Shown: in pieces, positions 1 to 8,300 of the stretch
How the letters are laid out: each line of letters begins with the position of its first letter
Position numbering within the stretch: the first letter of the stretch is position 1
NCBI GenBank assembly: GCA_025934635.1
Contig: JAICWX010000280.1
Span: 1 to 11,165 of the forward strand
Source of the DNA: Streptosporangiaceae bacterium
Lineage (GTDB): Bacteria > Actinomycetota > Actinomycetes > Streptosporangiales > Streptosporangiaceae
Direction: 5' to 3'
Length of the DNA: 11,165 nucleotides
The notes under the pieces: model-generated
The model's input: the letters and a program-made list of their open reading frames with translations, nothing else
Told to the model about the DNA's origin: nothing
The model's database searches: none
Translations under genes and position numbers: made by a program

Positions 1-1
1 C

Positions 2-424
<423 letters not shown>

Positions 425-451
425 GCGGGGCAGCCTGGTCGTAGGGGTTGG

Positions 452-920
452 GTGCGCGGGTGTCCTCGCAGCCACCACATCCACGTCCTGACCACCACAC
501 TCGCCAAGACCCACGGCGAGATCGTGGTCGAAGGACTGGACGCAGCTGGAATGCTGCGGCAAAAGGGCCTGCCGGGTGCGCGGGCCCGCCGGCGGGGCCT
601 GTCCGATTCCGCGCTCGGCGAGACCCGCCGCCAGCTGGCCTACAAGACCGGCTGGTACGGCTCCCGGCTGATCGTCGCCGACCGGTGGTTCCCGTCGTCG
701 AAGACCTGCCACGCCTGCGGGCAGGTGCAGGACATCGGATGGGCTGAGCACTGGACCTGCGCCGGGTGCGGGGCCAGCCATCAGCGCGACGACAACGCCG
801 CAATTAACCTCGCGCTACGAGCCGGACGTCACGGGTGATAGCGCCGTCGGCCCAGTCAGGGCCGCCGTCAAGCGCCGAGCCGACCGTAACGGAAGCAGGG
901 AACTCGTTCGGCGCCAGTGT
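452..920 (+). pseudogene. TnpB (IS605/IS1341-type) C-terminal remnant with frameshift
   Basis: Homology begins near 470 with a segment like HHIHVLTTTLAKTHGEIVVEGLD, carrying the RuvC-II Glu in IVVEGL. It continues through QLAYKTGWYG and WFPSSKT, a zinc ribbon (CHAC and CAGC) and RDDNAAINL with the RuvC-III Asp. The N-terminal two thirds, including the RuvC-I Asp, are absent, so this cannot be an active nuclease. The open frame stops at 836-838. The typical TnpB tail instead continues in the next frame from about 813 (RYEP, then SAVGPVRAAVKRRADR at 840-887), so a single base was apparently lost within the GCGC run at 811-816. Homology fades just before the ipdF stop at 922. No left end, tnpA or clear right-end hairpin is seen. 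It sits between two steroid genes on opposite strands and probably marks an old insertion or rearrangement. Confidence 0.87.
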
Positions 921-921
921 T

Positions 922-1695
922 TTAGGGGTGCTGGGCGCTGACGGAGATCACCTCACCGGTGAGGTAGCTGGCGTAGTCGCTGGCGAGGAAGATCATGACG
1001 TTGGCGACCTCCCAGGGCTCGGCCGCGCGGCCGAAGGGCTCGCGGGCGGCCAGCTCGGTGAGCAGGTCCTCGCTGGTCACCTTGGCCAGGAAGGGGTGGA
1101 TGGCCAGGCTCGGCGCGACCGCGTTGACCCGGATGCCGTGGCTGGCCACGTCCAGGGCGGCGCACCGGGTCAGGGCCATCACGCCGGCCTTGGCCGCCGC
1201 GTAGTGGGCCTGGCCGGGCTGGGCCCGCCAGCCGAGCACCGAGGCGTTGTTGACCACCGCCCCGCCGCCGCCCTGGGCGACCAGCTGGCGCAGCGCGGCC
1301 CGGGTGCAGCGGAAGGTGCCGTTGAGGGTGACATCGAGGACCGTCAGCCACTGCTCGTCGGTCATCTCCAGGATCGGGCTGGTGCCGCCGAGCCCGGCGT
1401 TGTTGATCATCACGTCGATCCGGCCGAACCGGTCCACGGCTCCGTCGATCAGCGCCTGGACCTGGGCCTCGTCGGTGACGTCGCAGGGGTGAGCGGCGAC
1501 GGCGTCGCCGTGGGCCCCGGCCAGCTCGTTCTCGGTAGCGGCGAGCCGGCGCTCGTGCTGGTCGCTGATCATCACCTGGGCGCCCTCTTCCAGGCAGCGT
1601 CGCGCGGCGGCGGAGCCGATGCCGGTGCCGGCCGCGGCGGTGATCACGACGACTTTGTCTTCAAGCAGGTGGTGGCTCTTCACTCCGCCGTTCAC
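922..1695 (-). CDS. ipdF: IpdF-like short-chain dehydrogenase/reductase
   Basis: A 257-aa classical SDR. The NAD(P)-binding motif is the variant TAAAGTGIG (residues 19-27), with CDVTD (71-75), NNAG (98-101), and a catalytic set of Ser152 (in NNASVLGWRAQ), Tyr165 and Lys169 (YAAAK). The C-terminus reads ASYLTGEVISVSAQHP. TAAAGTGIGS, NNASVLGWRAQ and the QHP ending closely recall M. tuberculosis Rv3559c (IpdF), an oxidoreductase acting on CoA thioesters derived from HIP during C/D-ring degradation; the exact step is not deduced here. The chosen start is the GTG at 1695-1693, which overlaps the fadE30 stop as GTGA. This implies translational coupling and gives normal family length. The frame is open to 1887, but the extra N-terminus is only a shadow of fadE30. 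A second GTG at 1683 is a less likely start. Confidence 0.92.
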   Translation of the reverse strand: MNGGVKSHHLLEDKVVVITAAAGTGIGSAAARRCLEEGAQVMISDQHERRLAATENELAGAHGDAVAAHPCDVTDEAQVQALIDGAVDRFGRIDVMINNAGLGGTSPILEMTDEQWLTVLDVTLNGTFRCTRAALRQLVAQGGGGAVVNNASVLGWRAQPGQAHYAAAKAGVMALTRCAALDVASHGIRVNAVAPSLAIHPFLAKVTSEDLLTELAAREPFGRAAEPWEVANVMIFLASDYASYLTGEVISVSAQHP

Positions 1696-2852
1696 CGGGG
1701 GAGCCCGAGGGCGCGGGTGGCGATGATGTCGTGCTGGATCTCGTCCGAGCCGCCGTAGATCGTGTCGGCCCGGCTGAACAGGAACAGCCGCTGCCAGCGG
1801 TCGAACTCGGCCGACCCGGTCGCGAGGGCGGCGGCGCCGGCCACCGCCATGGCCAGCTCGCCCAGGTCCCGGTGCCAGCGGGACCACAGGACCTTCAGGA
1901 CCGAGGCTTTTGAATCATCGGTCCCGGCCAGGGTGTCGAGCGCGTAGGCGCGGATGACCCGCAGGCCGATCCAGGCGCGGGCGAGCCGGTCGCGGATCAC
2001 CGGGTCGCCGGCCGCCCCGGTCCGCCTGGCCAGCTGGGCCAGGTCGGTGAGCTCGCGCCGGAAGCCGACCTGCTGGCCGAGCATGGCCGCGCCGCGCTCG
2101 ATGGCCAGGGTGGCCTTGGCGATCCGCCAGCCGTCGCCGGGCGCGCCGACGACGTGGCCGGCGGCGGTCCTGGCCTCGTCGAAGAAGACCTCGTTGAACT
2201 CCGCCGTGCCGGTCAGCTGCTTGATCGGGCTTATGGTGACGCCTGGCTGGTTCATCGGGACCAGCAGGTAGGACAGGCCGGCGGCACGGCTGATGTGCGG
2301 CTCGGTCCGGGGTGGCTCGGTCCGGGCCAGCACGAAGCACCAGTCGGACAGGTGGGCCAGCGAGGTCCAGATCTTGTGGCCGGTGATCACCCATTGGTTT
2401 CCGTCCAGGGTCGCCCGGGTGGTCACGCCGGCCAGGTCGGAGCCGGCGCCGGGTTCGGAATAGCCCTGGCACCATAGCTCGGTGACGTTCCTGATCGGCG
2501 GGAGGAAGCGTTTTTGCTGCTCCTTGGTGCCGAACGCGATCAGGGTGGGGCCGAGAAGTTCCTCGCCGATGATCGAGATCCGGGCGGGGGCGGCGGCCCG
2601 GGCGTACTCCTCGTAGAAGATGACCTGCTGCTCCAGCGGGGCGGCGCGGCCGCCGTGCTCGGCGGGCCAGCCCAGGCAGGTCCAGCCGGCGGCGGCCAGG
2701 TGCCGGCTCCAGGCCAGCCGACCGTCGGGCCGCTCGTGCTCGCGGCCCGGGCCGCCGGCGCCCCGCAGGCTCGCGAACTCGCCGGTCAGGTTGGCTTCCA
2801 GCCAGTCGCGGACGTCGGCGCGGAATTCTTCGTCCGCCGCGGTGAAGCGCAC
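1692..2852 (-). CDS. fadE30: FadE30-like acyl-CoA dehydrogenase
   Basis: A 386-aa flavin-dependent acyl-CoA dehydrogenase. Seen: LTGEFASLRGAGGPGREHE near the N-terminus, GEELLGPTLIAFGT (96-109), WCQGYSEPGAGSDLA (127-141), WTSLAHLSDWCFVLART (162-178), GTAEFNEVFFDEA (215-227) and IYGGSDEIQ (365-373). These closely match M. tuberculosis FadE30 as recalled; that enzyme desaturates the propionyl-CoA side chain of a HIP-CoA derivative. Gly stands where medium-chain enzymes carry the catalytic Glu (YGG rather than YEG). Glu252 in AIERG is at about the place used by isovaleryl-CoA-type enzymes, so activity is expected. Start: GTG at 2852-2850 with a strong AGGAGGAGG site 5 nt upstream. The frame is open to 2939, but that would read through the operator. 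It is the first gene of the leftward fadE30-ipdF operon, presumed KstR2-controlled. Confidence 0.94.
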   Translation of the reverse strand: MRFTAADEEFRADVRDWLEANLTGEFASLRGAGGPGREHERPDGRLAWSRHLAAAGWTCLGWPAEHGGRAAPLEQQVIFYEEYARAAAPARISIIGEELLGPTLIAFGTKEQQKRFLPPIRNVTELWCQGYSEPGAGSDLAGVTTRATLDGNQWVITGHKIWTSLAHLSDWCFVLARTEPPRTEPHISRAAGLSYLLVPMNQPGVTISPIKQLTGTAEFNEVFFDEARTAAGHVVGAPGDGWRIAKATLAIERGAAMLGQQVGFRRELTDLAQLARRTGAAGDPVIRDRLARAWIGLRVIRAYALDTLAGTDDSKASVLKVLWSRWHRDLGELAMAVAGAAALATGSAEFDRWQRLFLFSRADTIYGGSDEIQHDIIATRALGLPR

Positions 2853-2857
2853 CTGGG

Positions 2858-2866
2858 CCTCCTCCT
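2858..2866 (-). promoter_or_regulatory. Ribosome binding site fixing the fadE30 start
   Basis: On the minus strand AGGAGGAGG lies 5 nt before GTG 2852-2850. It excludes the longer reading from 2939, which would begin inside the divergent gene and place the operator within coding sequence. Confidence 0.75.
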
Positions 2867-2881
2867 GATCGCCCTTCGTGC

Positions 2882-2896
2882 GTAGGCTAAACCTAC
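2882..2896. promoter_or_regulatory. Overlapping divergent -10-like hexamers in a 15-bp palindrome
   Basis: GTAGGCTAAACCTAC is an almost perfect palindrome with one mismatched pair. It offers TAGGCT (2883-2888) as a -10 for fadD3 and TAGGTT (2895-2890, minus) as a -10 for fadE30; both fit TAnnnT. Predicted starts are near 2895 (+) and 2883 (-). The KstR2 site directly abuts it, so a bound repressor would block both promoters. The -35 regions are not clear. This is inferred from pattern only. Confidence 0.45.
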
Positions 2897-2908
2897 CAAG
2901 CACTTGCT
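2895..2908. promoter_or_regulatory. KstR2 operator between fadE30 and fadD3
   Basis: The sequence ACCAAGCACTTGCT matches the mycobacterial KstR2 consensus AnCAAGnnCTTGnT at every specified base, with the perfect core CAAG-CA-CTTG. It lies in the divergent promoter, the same place as between Rv3560c and Rv3561. KstR2 is a TetR-family repressor released by HIP-CoA, the product of FadD3. A second palindrome, AAGCA-CT-TGCTT (2898-2909), overlaps it by a 2-bp shift. The kstR2 gene is not in the window. Confidence 0.88.
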
Positions 2909-2915
2909 TGCTAGC

Positions 2916-2922
2916 GGGAGGA
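2916..2922 (+). promoter_or_regulatory. Ribosome binding site for the fadD3 TTG start
   Basis: GGGAGGA lies 4 nt before the TTG at 2927-2929. No ATG or GTG in the same frame gives a complete N-terminus, so this site supports the rare TTG start. Confidence 0.7.
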
Positions 2923-2926
2923 TCCC

Positions 2927-4483
2927 TTGGAGCTGCCAATCCCCGAATTGACTGTCCCGGCGGCGGTGGCGCGGGCGGCGCGGGAGTTCGGGGACGCGGA
3001 GGCGCTGGCGGTGCCGGAGGGCCCGGCCAGCCCGGGGCCGGGCGGGCTCCGGCTCAGCTACGGCGAGCTCGAGGAGCAGGTGGCCGGGGTGGCGGGCGCG
3101 CTGATGGACTCGGGTATCGGGGCCGGGGACCGGGTGGCGCTGTGGGCGCCCAACGGCGCGGAGTGGATGCTGGCCGCGCTGGGGGCGCTGAGCGCGGGAG
3201 CGGTGCTGGTGCCGGTGAGCACGCGGTTCACCGGGCCCGAGGCGCTGGACGTGATCGCGCGCAGCGGGGCGCGGGCGCTGTTCGTGGCGGGCAATTTCCT
3301 GGGCACGGACCGGCTGGGGGCCCTGCTGGCGGCGGCGGGCGCGCCGGACGCCGGCGGCGGTCTCGAGCGGCTCGCGCTCGTCGTCCGGGTGCCCGAGGAG
3401 TGGGACCGGTTCCGGCAGGCCGGCTCGCTGACGCGGGCGCGGCGGCAGGCCGCCGCGGTGCGGCCGGGGGACGTCAGCGACATCATGTTCACGTCCGGCA
3501 CGACCGGGCGGAGCAAGGGCGCGATGACCTCGCACGAGCGGTCGCTGGCGGTGGCGCGGGCCTGGGCGGCGGGCGGGAACCTGACCCGCCGGGACCGGTA
3601 CCTGGTGGTGAACCCGTTCTTTCATACCTTCGGCTACAAGGCCGGCATCCTGGCCTGCCTGGTCAGCGGGGCGGCGCTGGTACCGCAGCCGGTCTTCGAC
3701 GCGGGCGAGGCGATGCGGCTGGTGGCGGCCGAGCGGATCACCGTCCTGCCGGGGGCGCCGACGATCTACCAGATGATCCTGGACCACCCCGCGCGGGCGT
3801 CGTTTGACCTGTCCAGCCTGCGGCTCGCGGTGACCGGGGCGGCCGACGTGCCGGTCGCGCTGATCGAGCGGATGCGGCGCGAACTGACCTTCGCCACCGT
3901 GCTCACTGCCTACGGCCTGACCGAGGCGGTGGTGGCGACGATGTGCCGCCCGGGCGACGCGCCCTCCGTGGTCTCCGGTACGTCGGGGCGGGCGGCGGCC
4001 GGGTTCGAGGTGCGGATCGGCCCGGCCGGGGAGATCTTGCTGCGCGGCCCGAACATGATGCTCGGCTACCTCGACGACCCGGCCGCGACCGCGGCGGCCA
4101 TCGATTCGCAGGGATGGCTGCATACCGGCGACGCGGGGCGGCTGGACGCGGCGGGCAACCTGACCATCACCGGGCGGCTCAAGGACATGTACATCTGCGG
4201 CGGGTTCAACGTGTACCCGGCCGAGGTGGAGCAGGTGCTGGCCCGGCTGGAGGGGGTGGCGGACGCGGCCGTGGTCGGCACGCCCGACCCGCGGCTCGGC
4301 GAGGTGGGCCGGGCGTTCGTGGTCGTGCGGCCCGGGTTCGCGCTGGCCTCGGAGGATGTGCTCGCTTTCTGCCGGGAACGGCTGGCCAACTACAAGGTGC
4401 CCCGGCGGGTGGAGTTCCGCGGTTCGCTGCCGCGGAATCCCTCGGGCAAGGTGCTGAAGAGAGTGCTGAAGGAGGAGCCCTGA
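2927..4483 (+). CDS. fadD3: FadD3-like HIP-CoA synthetase (acyl-CoA ligase)
   Basis: A 518-aa member of the ANL adenylating superfamily. FadD3 activates the propionate side chain of HIP to HIP-CoA using ATP and CoA; this is the entry step of steroid C/D-ring degradation and makes the KstR2 effector. Seen: the P-loop MFTSGTTGRSKG (187-198), NPFFHTFGYKAGILACL (229-245), LPGAPTIYQ (274-282), the adenine-binding YGLTEA (329-334), the WLHTGD motif (397-402), the hinge region GRLKDMYICGGFNVYPAEVE (416-435) and catalytic Lys508 in NPSGKVLKR. Many of these segments recall M. tuberculosis FadD3 almost word for word. The start is TTG at 2927 behind GGGAGGA. It overlaps the next gene by one base (TGATG), forming a two-gene operon downstream of the KstR2 site. 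Substrate choice is inferred from resemblance and context. Confidence 0.95.
   Translation: MELPIPELTVPAAVARAAREFGDAEALAVPEGPASPGPGGLRLSYGELEEQVAGVAGALMDSGIGAGDRVALWAPNGAEWMLAALGALSAGAVLVPVSTRFTGPEALDVIARSGARALFVAGNFLGTDRLGALLAAAGAPDAGGGLERLALVVRVPEEWDRFRQAGSLTRARRQAAAVRPGDVSDIMFTSGTTGRSKGAMTSHERSLAVARAWAAGGNLTRRDRYLVVNPFFHTFGYKAGILACLVSGAALVPQPVFDAGEAMRLVAAERITVLPGAPTIYQMILDHPARASFDLSSLRLAVTGAADVPVALIERMRRELTFATVLTAYGLTEAVVATMCRPGDAPSVVSGTSGRAAAGFEVRIGPAGEILLRGPNMMLGYLDDPAATAAAIDSQGWLHTGDAGRLDAAGNLTITGRLKDMYICGGFNVYPAEVEQVLARLEGVADAAVVGTPDPRLGEVGRAFVVVRPGFALASEDVLAFCRERLANYKVPRRVEFRGSLPRNPSGKVLKRVLKEEP
4469..4475 (+). promoter_or_regulatory. Ribosome binding site for the crotonase gene
   Basis: AAGGAGG lies inside the end of fadD3, 7 nt before ATG 4483-4485. 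With the TGATG junction it implies coupled translation. Confidence 0.7.
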
Positions 4484-5316
4484 TGGCGGACGAGGTCAGC
4501 TACGAGGTGCGCGGCCGGATCGCGCTGATCACGCTGAACCGGCCGGACTACGCGAACGCGCAGAACTCGGCGATGACCTACGCGCTGGACGCGGCCTTCG
4601 CCCGGGCGGTGAACGACGACGAGGTCGCGGTGCTGGTGCTGGCCGGGGCGGGCAAGCACTTCTGCGCCGGGCACGACATCGGCACCCCGCAGCGGGACGC
4701 GGACCAGTCCTTCGACCGCGAGGCCGTGCTGTGGTGGGACCACGTGGGCAAGGAGGGCGCCGACGCCCGCTACGCCCGGGAGATGGAGGTCTACCTGGGC
4801 ATGTGCCGGCGCTGGCGGGAGATCCCCAAGCCGGCCATCGCGATGGTGCACGGGGCGTGCATCGCCGGCGGCCTGATGCTGGCCTGGGTGTGCGACCTGA
4901 TCGTGGCGGCCCAGGACGCGTTCTTCGCCGACCCGGTGGTGAAGATGGGCATCCCGGGGGTGGAGTACTTCGCCCACCCGTGGGTCCTCGGGCCCCGCTT
5001 CGCCAAGGAAGTCCTGTTCACCGGCGGCCGCTTCACCGCCGAGCGGGCCTTCCAGGTGGGCATGGTGAACCAGGTGGTGCCGCCCGCGGAACTCGAATCG
5101 GTGACGTTCGCGCTGGCGGAGAAGGTCGCGGAGATGCCGCGGTTCGGGCTGGCGCTGGCCAAGCGGGCGGTCAACCAGTGCGAGGACCAGATGGGGATGC
5201 GGCCGGGGATGGACTCGGTGTTCGGCCTGCACCACCTGGCGCACGCGCACAACGCGGAGGTGTCCGGGCATTCGCTGGGCGGGCTCGACGCCCGCGGCAT
5301 GAAGGCCTCTGGTTAG
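4483..5316 (+). CDS. Crotonase-fold (enoyl-CoA hydratase-like) protein lacking both canonical Glu
   Basis: A 277-aa protein of the enoyl-CoA hydratase/isomerase superfamily. Seen: ALITLNRPDYANAQN (14-28), the oxyanion-hole segment GKHFCAGHDI (57-66), a long insert rich in charged residues (about 67-105), and the second oxyanion segment HGACIAGGLMLAWVCD (123-138). Against rat mitochondrial crotonase, the first catalytic Glu (GGGCELA) is Met132 here and the second (AQPEI) is Val152; IPGVEYFAHPW follows, with Glu161 and His165 as possible substitutes. It is therefore not a standard hydratase and not EchA20. It resembles an EchA13-like subgroup of actinobacterial crotonases. Position behind fadD3, with a TGATG junction and a strong ribosome site, ties it to HIP breakdown or steroid metabolism. 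The reaction is unknown; hydrolysis, isomerisation or C-C cleavage are all within the superfamily. Confidence 0.9.
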   Translation: MADEVSYEVRGRIALITLNRPDYANAQNSAMTYALDAAFARAVNDDEVAVLVLAGAGKHFCAGHDIGTPQRDADQSFDREAVLWWDHVGKEGADARYAREMEVYLGMCRRWREIPKPAIAMVHGACIAGGLMLAWVCDLIVAAQDAFFADPVVKMGIPGVEYFAHPWVLGPRFAKEVLFTGGRFTAERAFQVGMVNQVVPPAELESVTFALAEKVAEMPRFGLALAKRAVNQCEDQMGMRPGMDSVFGLHHLAHAHNAEVSGHSLGGLDARGMKASG

Positions 5317-8300
5317 AGGTAGCCGAGGTCACGGGCCTGGGTGAGGGCGGCGGCTAGGTGGATGCCGGCGGGGTCGGGATGTACGGGGTCCCACCTGGTG
5401 ATGGCGGCCGCTAGTGCTTCGCCGAGGGCGGCCGGGAGGGGCGGGGCGTAGCGCGGGAAGTCGCGGGCGGCGGCGATGGCCGCGGCGACGTCGCCGGCGT
5501 CCAGGTGCGCGGCGACGAGGGGCCACTGGTGGAGCAGGCAGTGGTAGGCCCACGGGTACTGAGGTTTTGTCATCGCCGCCGCGATCTCGCCCGACAGCTT
5601 GATCACGTCGTCCCGGTGCCCGTCCTGCCAGGCCAGCCAGGCCTGGCAGGACATGACGCCGGCGAGGTAGTCGGGGGGCGCCATGGCGTCGGCGACGGCG
5701 AGGACCCGGGGCAGCAGGGCGCGGACCCGGCCGGCGTCATGGCGGCGCAGCGCGGTCAGCGCCAGGCCGAGCAGGCTCCACCCGTGCAGCGCGCTTTCCC
5801 CGATGCGCCCGGCCATGGCCAGGGCCCGTTCCAGGTACTCCTCCGCGTCGGCCAGGTCGCCGAGCAGCCACAGGAACTGGCCGGTGAAATACAGGGCGTA
5901 GCCGGCGTCCTTCTCCTCCGACTGGGTGGCCGCGGCCAGGGCCCGGTGCAGGTTGGCCAGGTCGGCCCGGTCCGCCTGGTACCGGTTCCGCATCACCCGG
6001 GCTATGACCAGATGCAGGTAGAAGCTGTAGGTCAGGGCCGGGGTACCGACGTCGTTGAGGATCCCGCGGACCGACGCCAGCGTGGCCAGGGCCAGCTCCG
6101 GCTGGTACTGGTTGATGTACTGGCAGACCCGGCCGTCCACCATCAGCTCCAGCCACTCCTGGGAGGTGGCCGTGTCCAGGTCCTCCGGGTATCCGCCAAG
6201 CAGCGGCTCGGCGGCGTCGAAGGCAGCCCAGGCCGCCACGTGGTCGCCGTCGGCCTCCTCCAGCCGCCCCAGCCGGATCAGCAGGTGGGCCCGGCGCCGC
6301 CTGCTGTCTGTCGTGTCATCGTCGCGGGCCAGGCGCAGGGCCTCGGTAAAGGCATCCCGGGCGGCCGCGCGCTGGCCGGTGCGCCAGAGCACGTTAGCCA
6401 GCTTGGCCAGCAGGTCCGCCGCGGTGTTGCCCGCCTCGGGCTCGCCGGCCACGTCCGGCCCGGAGGCGAGGTCCAGGGCGGCGCGGAAGGAGGCGAGCGC
6501 CTCGTCGTTGGCGAAGGCGTCGGTGGCGTGGTCGCCCGCCTGCTCGTAGTACCGCAGGGCGAGGGCCGCCTCCCCGGCGGCGGCGAAGTGCCGGCCGAGG
6601 ACGGCGGCGACGTCTTCGGTCCGGCCCGCGGCCGCCGCCTCGAGGGCCCAGGCCGCCCGGCCGTGCAGCAGGCGGCGTTCGGCGCCGAGCAGGCTGTGGT
6701 AGACGGCCTCCTGGATGAGGGCGTGGCGGAACCGGTAGACGGGCTCGGGCTCCCCGGCCACCTGACGCAGCAGGTCACGCTCGCACAGCTCGTCCAGGGC
6801 CGTCGCCAGGCACGGGTCGCACACCGCGTTCAGCAGCGACAGACCGAACTCGGTGCCGAGCACGGACGCGGGCCGGATGGCGTCGCGGGCGGCCGGGCTG
6901 AGCCGGTCGACCCGGGCCCGGACCAGCCGCTCCAGCACCTGGGGAACCGGCGGGCCCGGGGCGGGGCTGAGCCGCCATCCGTCCCGCTCGCGGACCAGGG
7001 CACGGGTTTCCAGCAGCGCGGCCAGCCGTTCCTCCAGGAACAGCGGGTTGCCGTCGGCGCTGGCCAGCACGGCTTGGAGGACCTCCGGGCTGGCACCCGC
7101 GCCGCCCGCGCCGGCAGGCCGCGCGCCGGGCGATAGCGCGCCGATCAGGGACCGGGCCAGCTCCTCTTCGGCCGCCCCGGGCAGCGGGCGCAGCTCCACC
7201 CGGCGCACCGGCCCCTCCCAGGGAGTCCGGCTGGTCGCCAGGATCAGCAGGCGGCGGCCGGGGGCCAGCCCGGCCAGGTCGAGGGTGAGGCGGAGCGAGG
7301 TCGGGTCGGCCCAGTGCAGGTCCTCAAGGACGAGGACCACCGGGGCCGCCGCCACCAGCCGGGTCACCACCGAGCGCCAGGCCGCGAAGGTGGCCCGCTG
7401 GAGTTCCCCGGGGCTCATCCGCCCCAGCGCCGCCCCGGCGGGCAGGCCCATCATGCGGGCCAGCAGCGGGATCACGTCGCGGCCGCCCACGGTGGCGAGG
7501 AGGCGTTCCAGGGCGGGCCGGATCACCCGTTCGGGCTGATCGGGGGGGACACCGGCCCAGCCGGCCAGCAGCTGCTGGTACAGGCTGTACGGGGTGGACG
7601 AGGCGTAGGAGGCGCAGCGTCCTTCCAGCCACACGGTCCCGGCCGGGGCGCGGCGGCGGCACTCGTGCACCAGCCGGGTCTTGCCGAGCCCGGGCTCGCC
7701 GGTCACGGCCACGACCGAGCCGCGGCCGCGGACCGCCTCGCGCAGGGCGGTGCCGAGCGCGGTCAGCTCGGCCGTCCGGCCCACCAGCGGCCCGCGCCGG
7801 GGCAGGGCCGCCGGGCGCGGCCGCGCCGCGCTCCGCGACCGGGGCTCACCCAGGTAGGTCGCGGTCGGGGCGGCCGGATCCGGCTCGGTACCGGGGGCCG
7901 GGAGGCCGATCGGAACGGGCTCACCCCAGGTGAACAGGGATCCGACGGCGGCCCGGGTCACCGGGCCGACCAGGGCGGAGCCGGGCCGGGCCAGCGCCTG
8001 CAGCGCGGCGGCCCGGCTCACCACCTCGCCGACGGCCCCGTACTCGACCCGGCCGCCGCCGCCGACGGGACCCAGCACGGCCGGCCCGGTTTCCAGGCCG
8101 ATCCGCAGCGTTACCGGCGGCTCAGCCAGGGCTGCATCAGACCGGGCCGCGTCGGACAGGGCGCGGAACGCGGCCCGGGCCGCGCGCTCCGGGTCGTCCT
8201 CGTGCGCCTCGGGCGCGCCGAACACGGCCTGCACCCCGTGGCCGGACACCGCGGTGACCGTACCGCCGAGCGCCTCGGCGGCGGCGATCACCGCGGCCAG

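Noticed and set aside
452..920. An active TnpB nuclease or functional guide RNA system
   Set aside because: The RuvC-I region is missing, the tail is frameshifted, and no left end or tnpA is present. Only a remnant can be supported.
835..1758. Long open frame on the plus strand (about 307 codons)
   Set aside because: It is antisense to ipdF and rich in Gly/Ala/Val with no motif. It only reflects high G+C at the third codon position of the real gene.
1696..1887. N-terminal extension of the ipdF frame
   Set aside because: The extension is an Arg/Pro-rich shadow of fadE30. The GTGA overlap at 1695 gives the normal SDR length.
1692..2852. FadE30-like protein as catalytically dead because YEG is YGG
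   Set aside because: Several dehydrogenase subfamilies place the catalytic Glu elsewhere, and a Glu is present in AIERG, so loss of activity is not supported.
4483..5316. Assignment of the crotonase as echA20
   Set aside because: The sequence lacks the canonical Glu residues and does not read like EchA20 as recalled. Position alone is not enough for the name.
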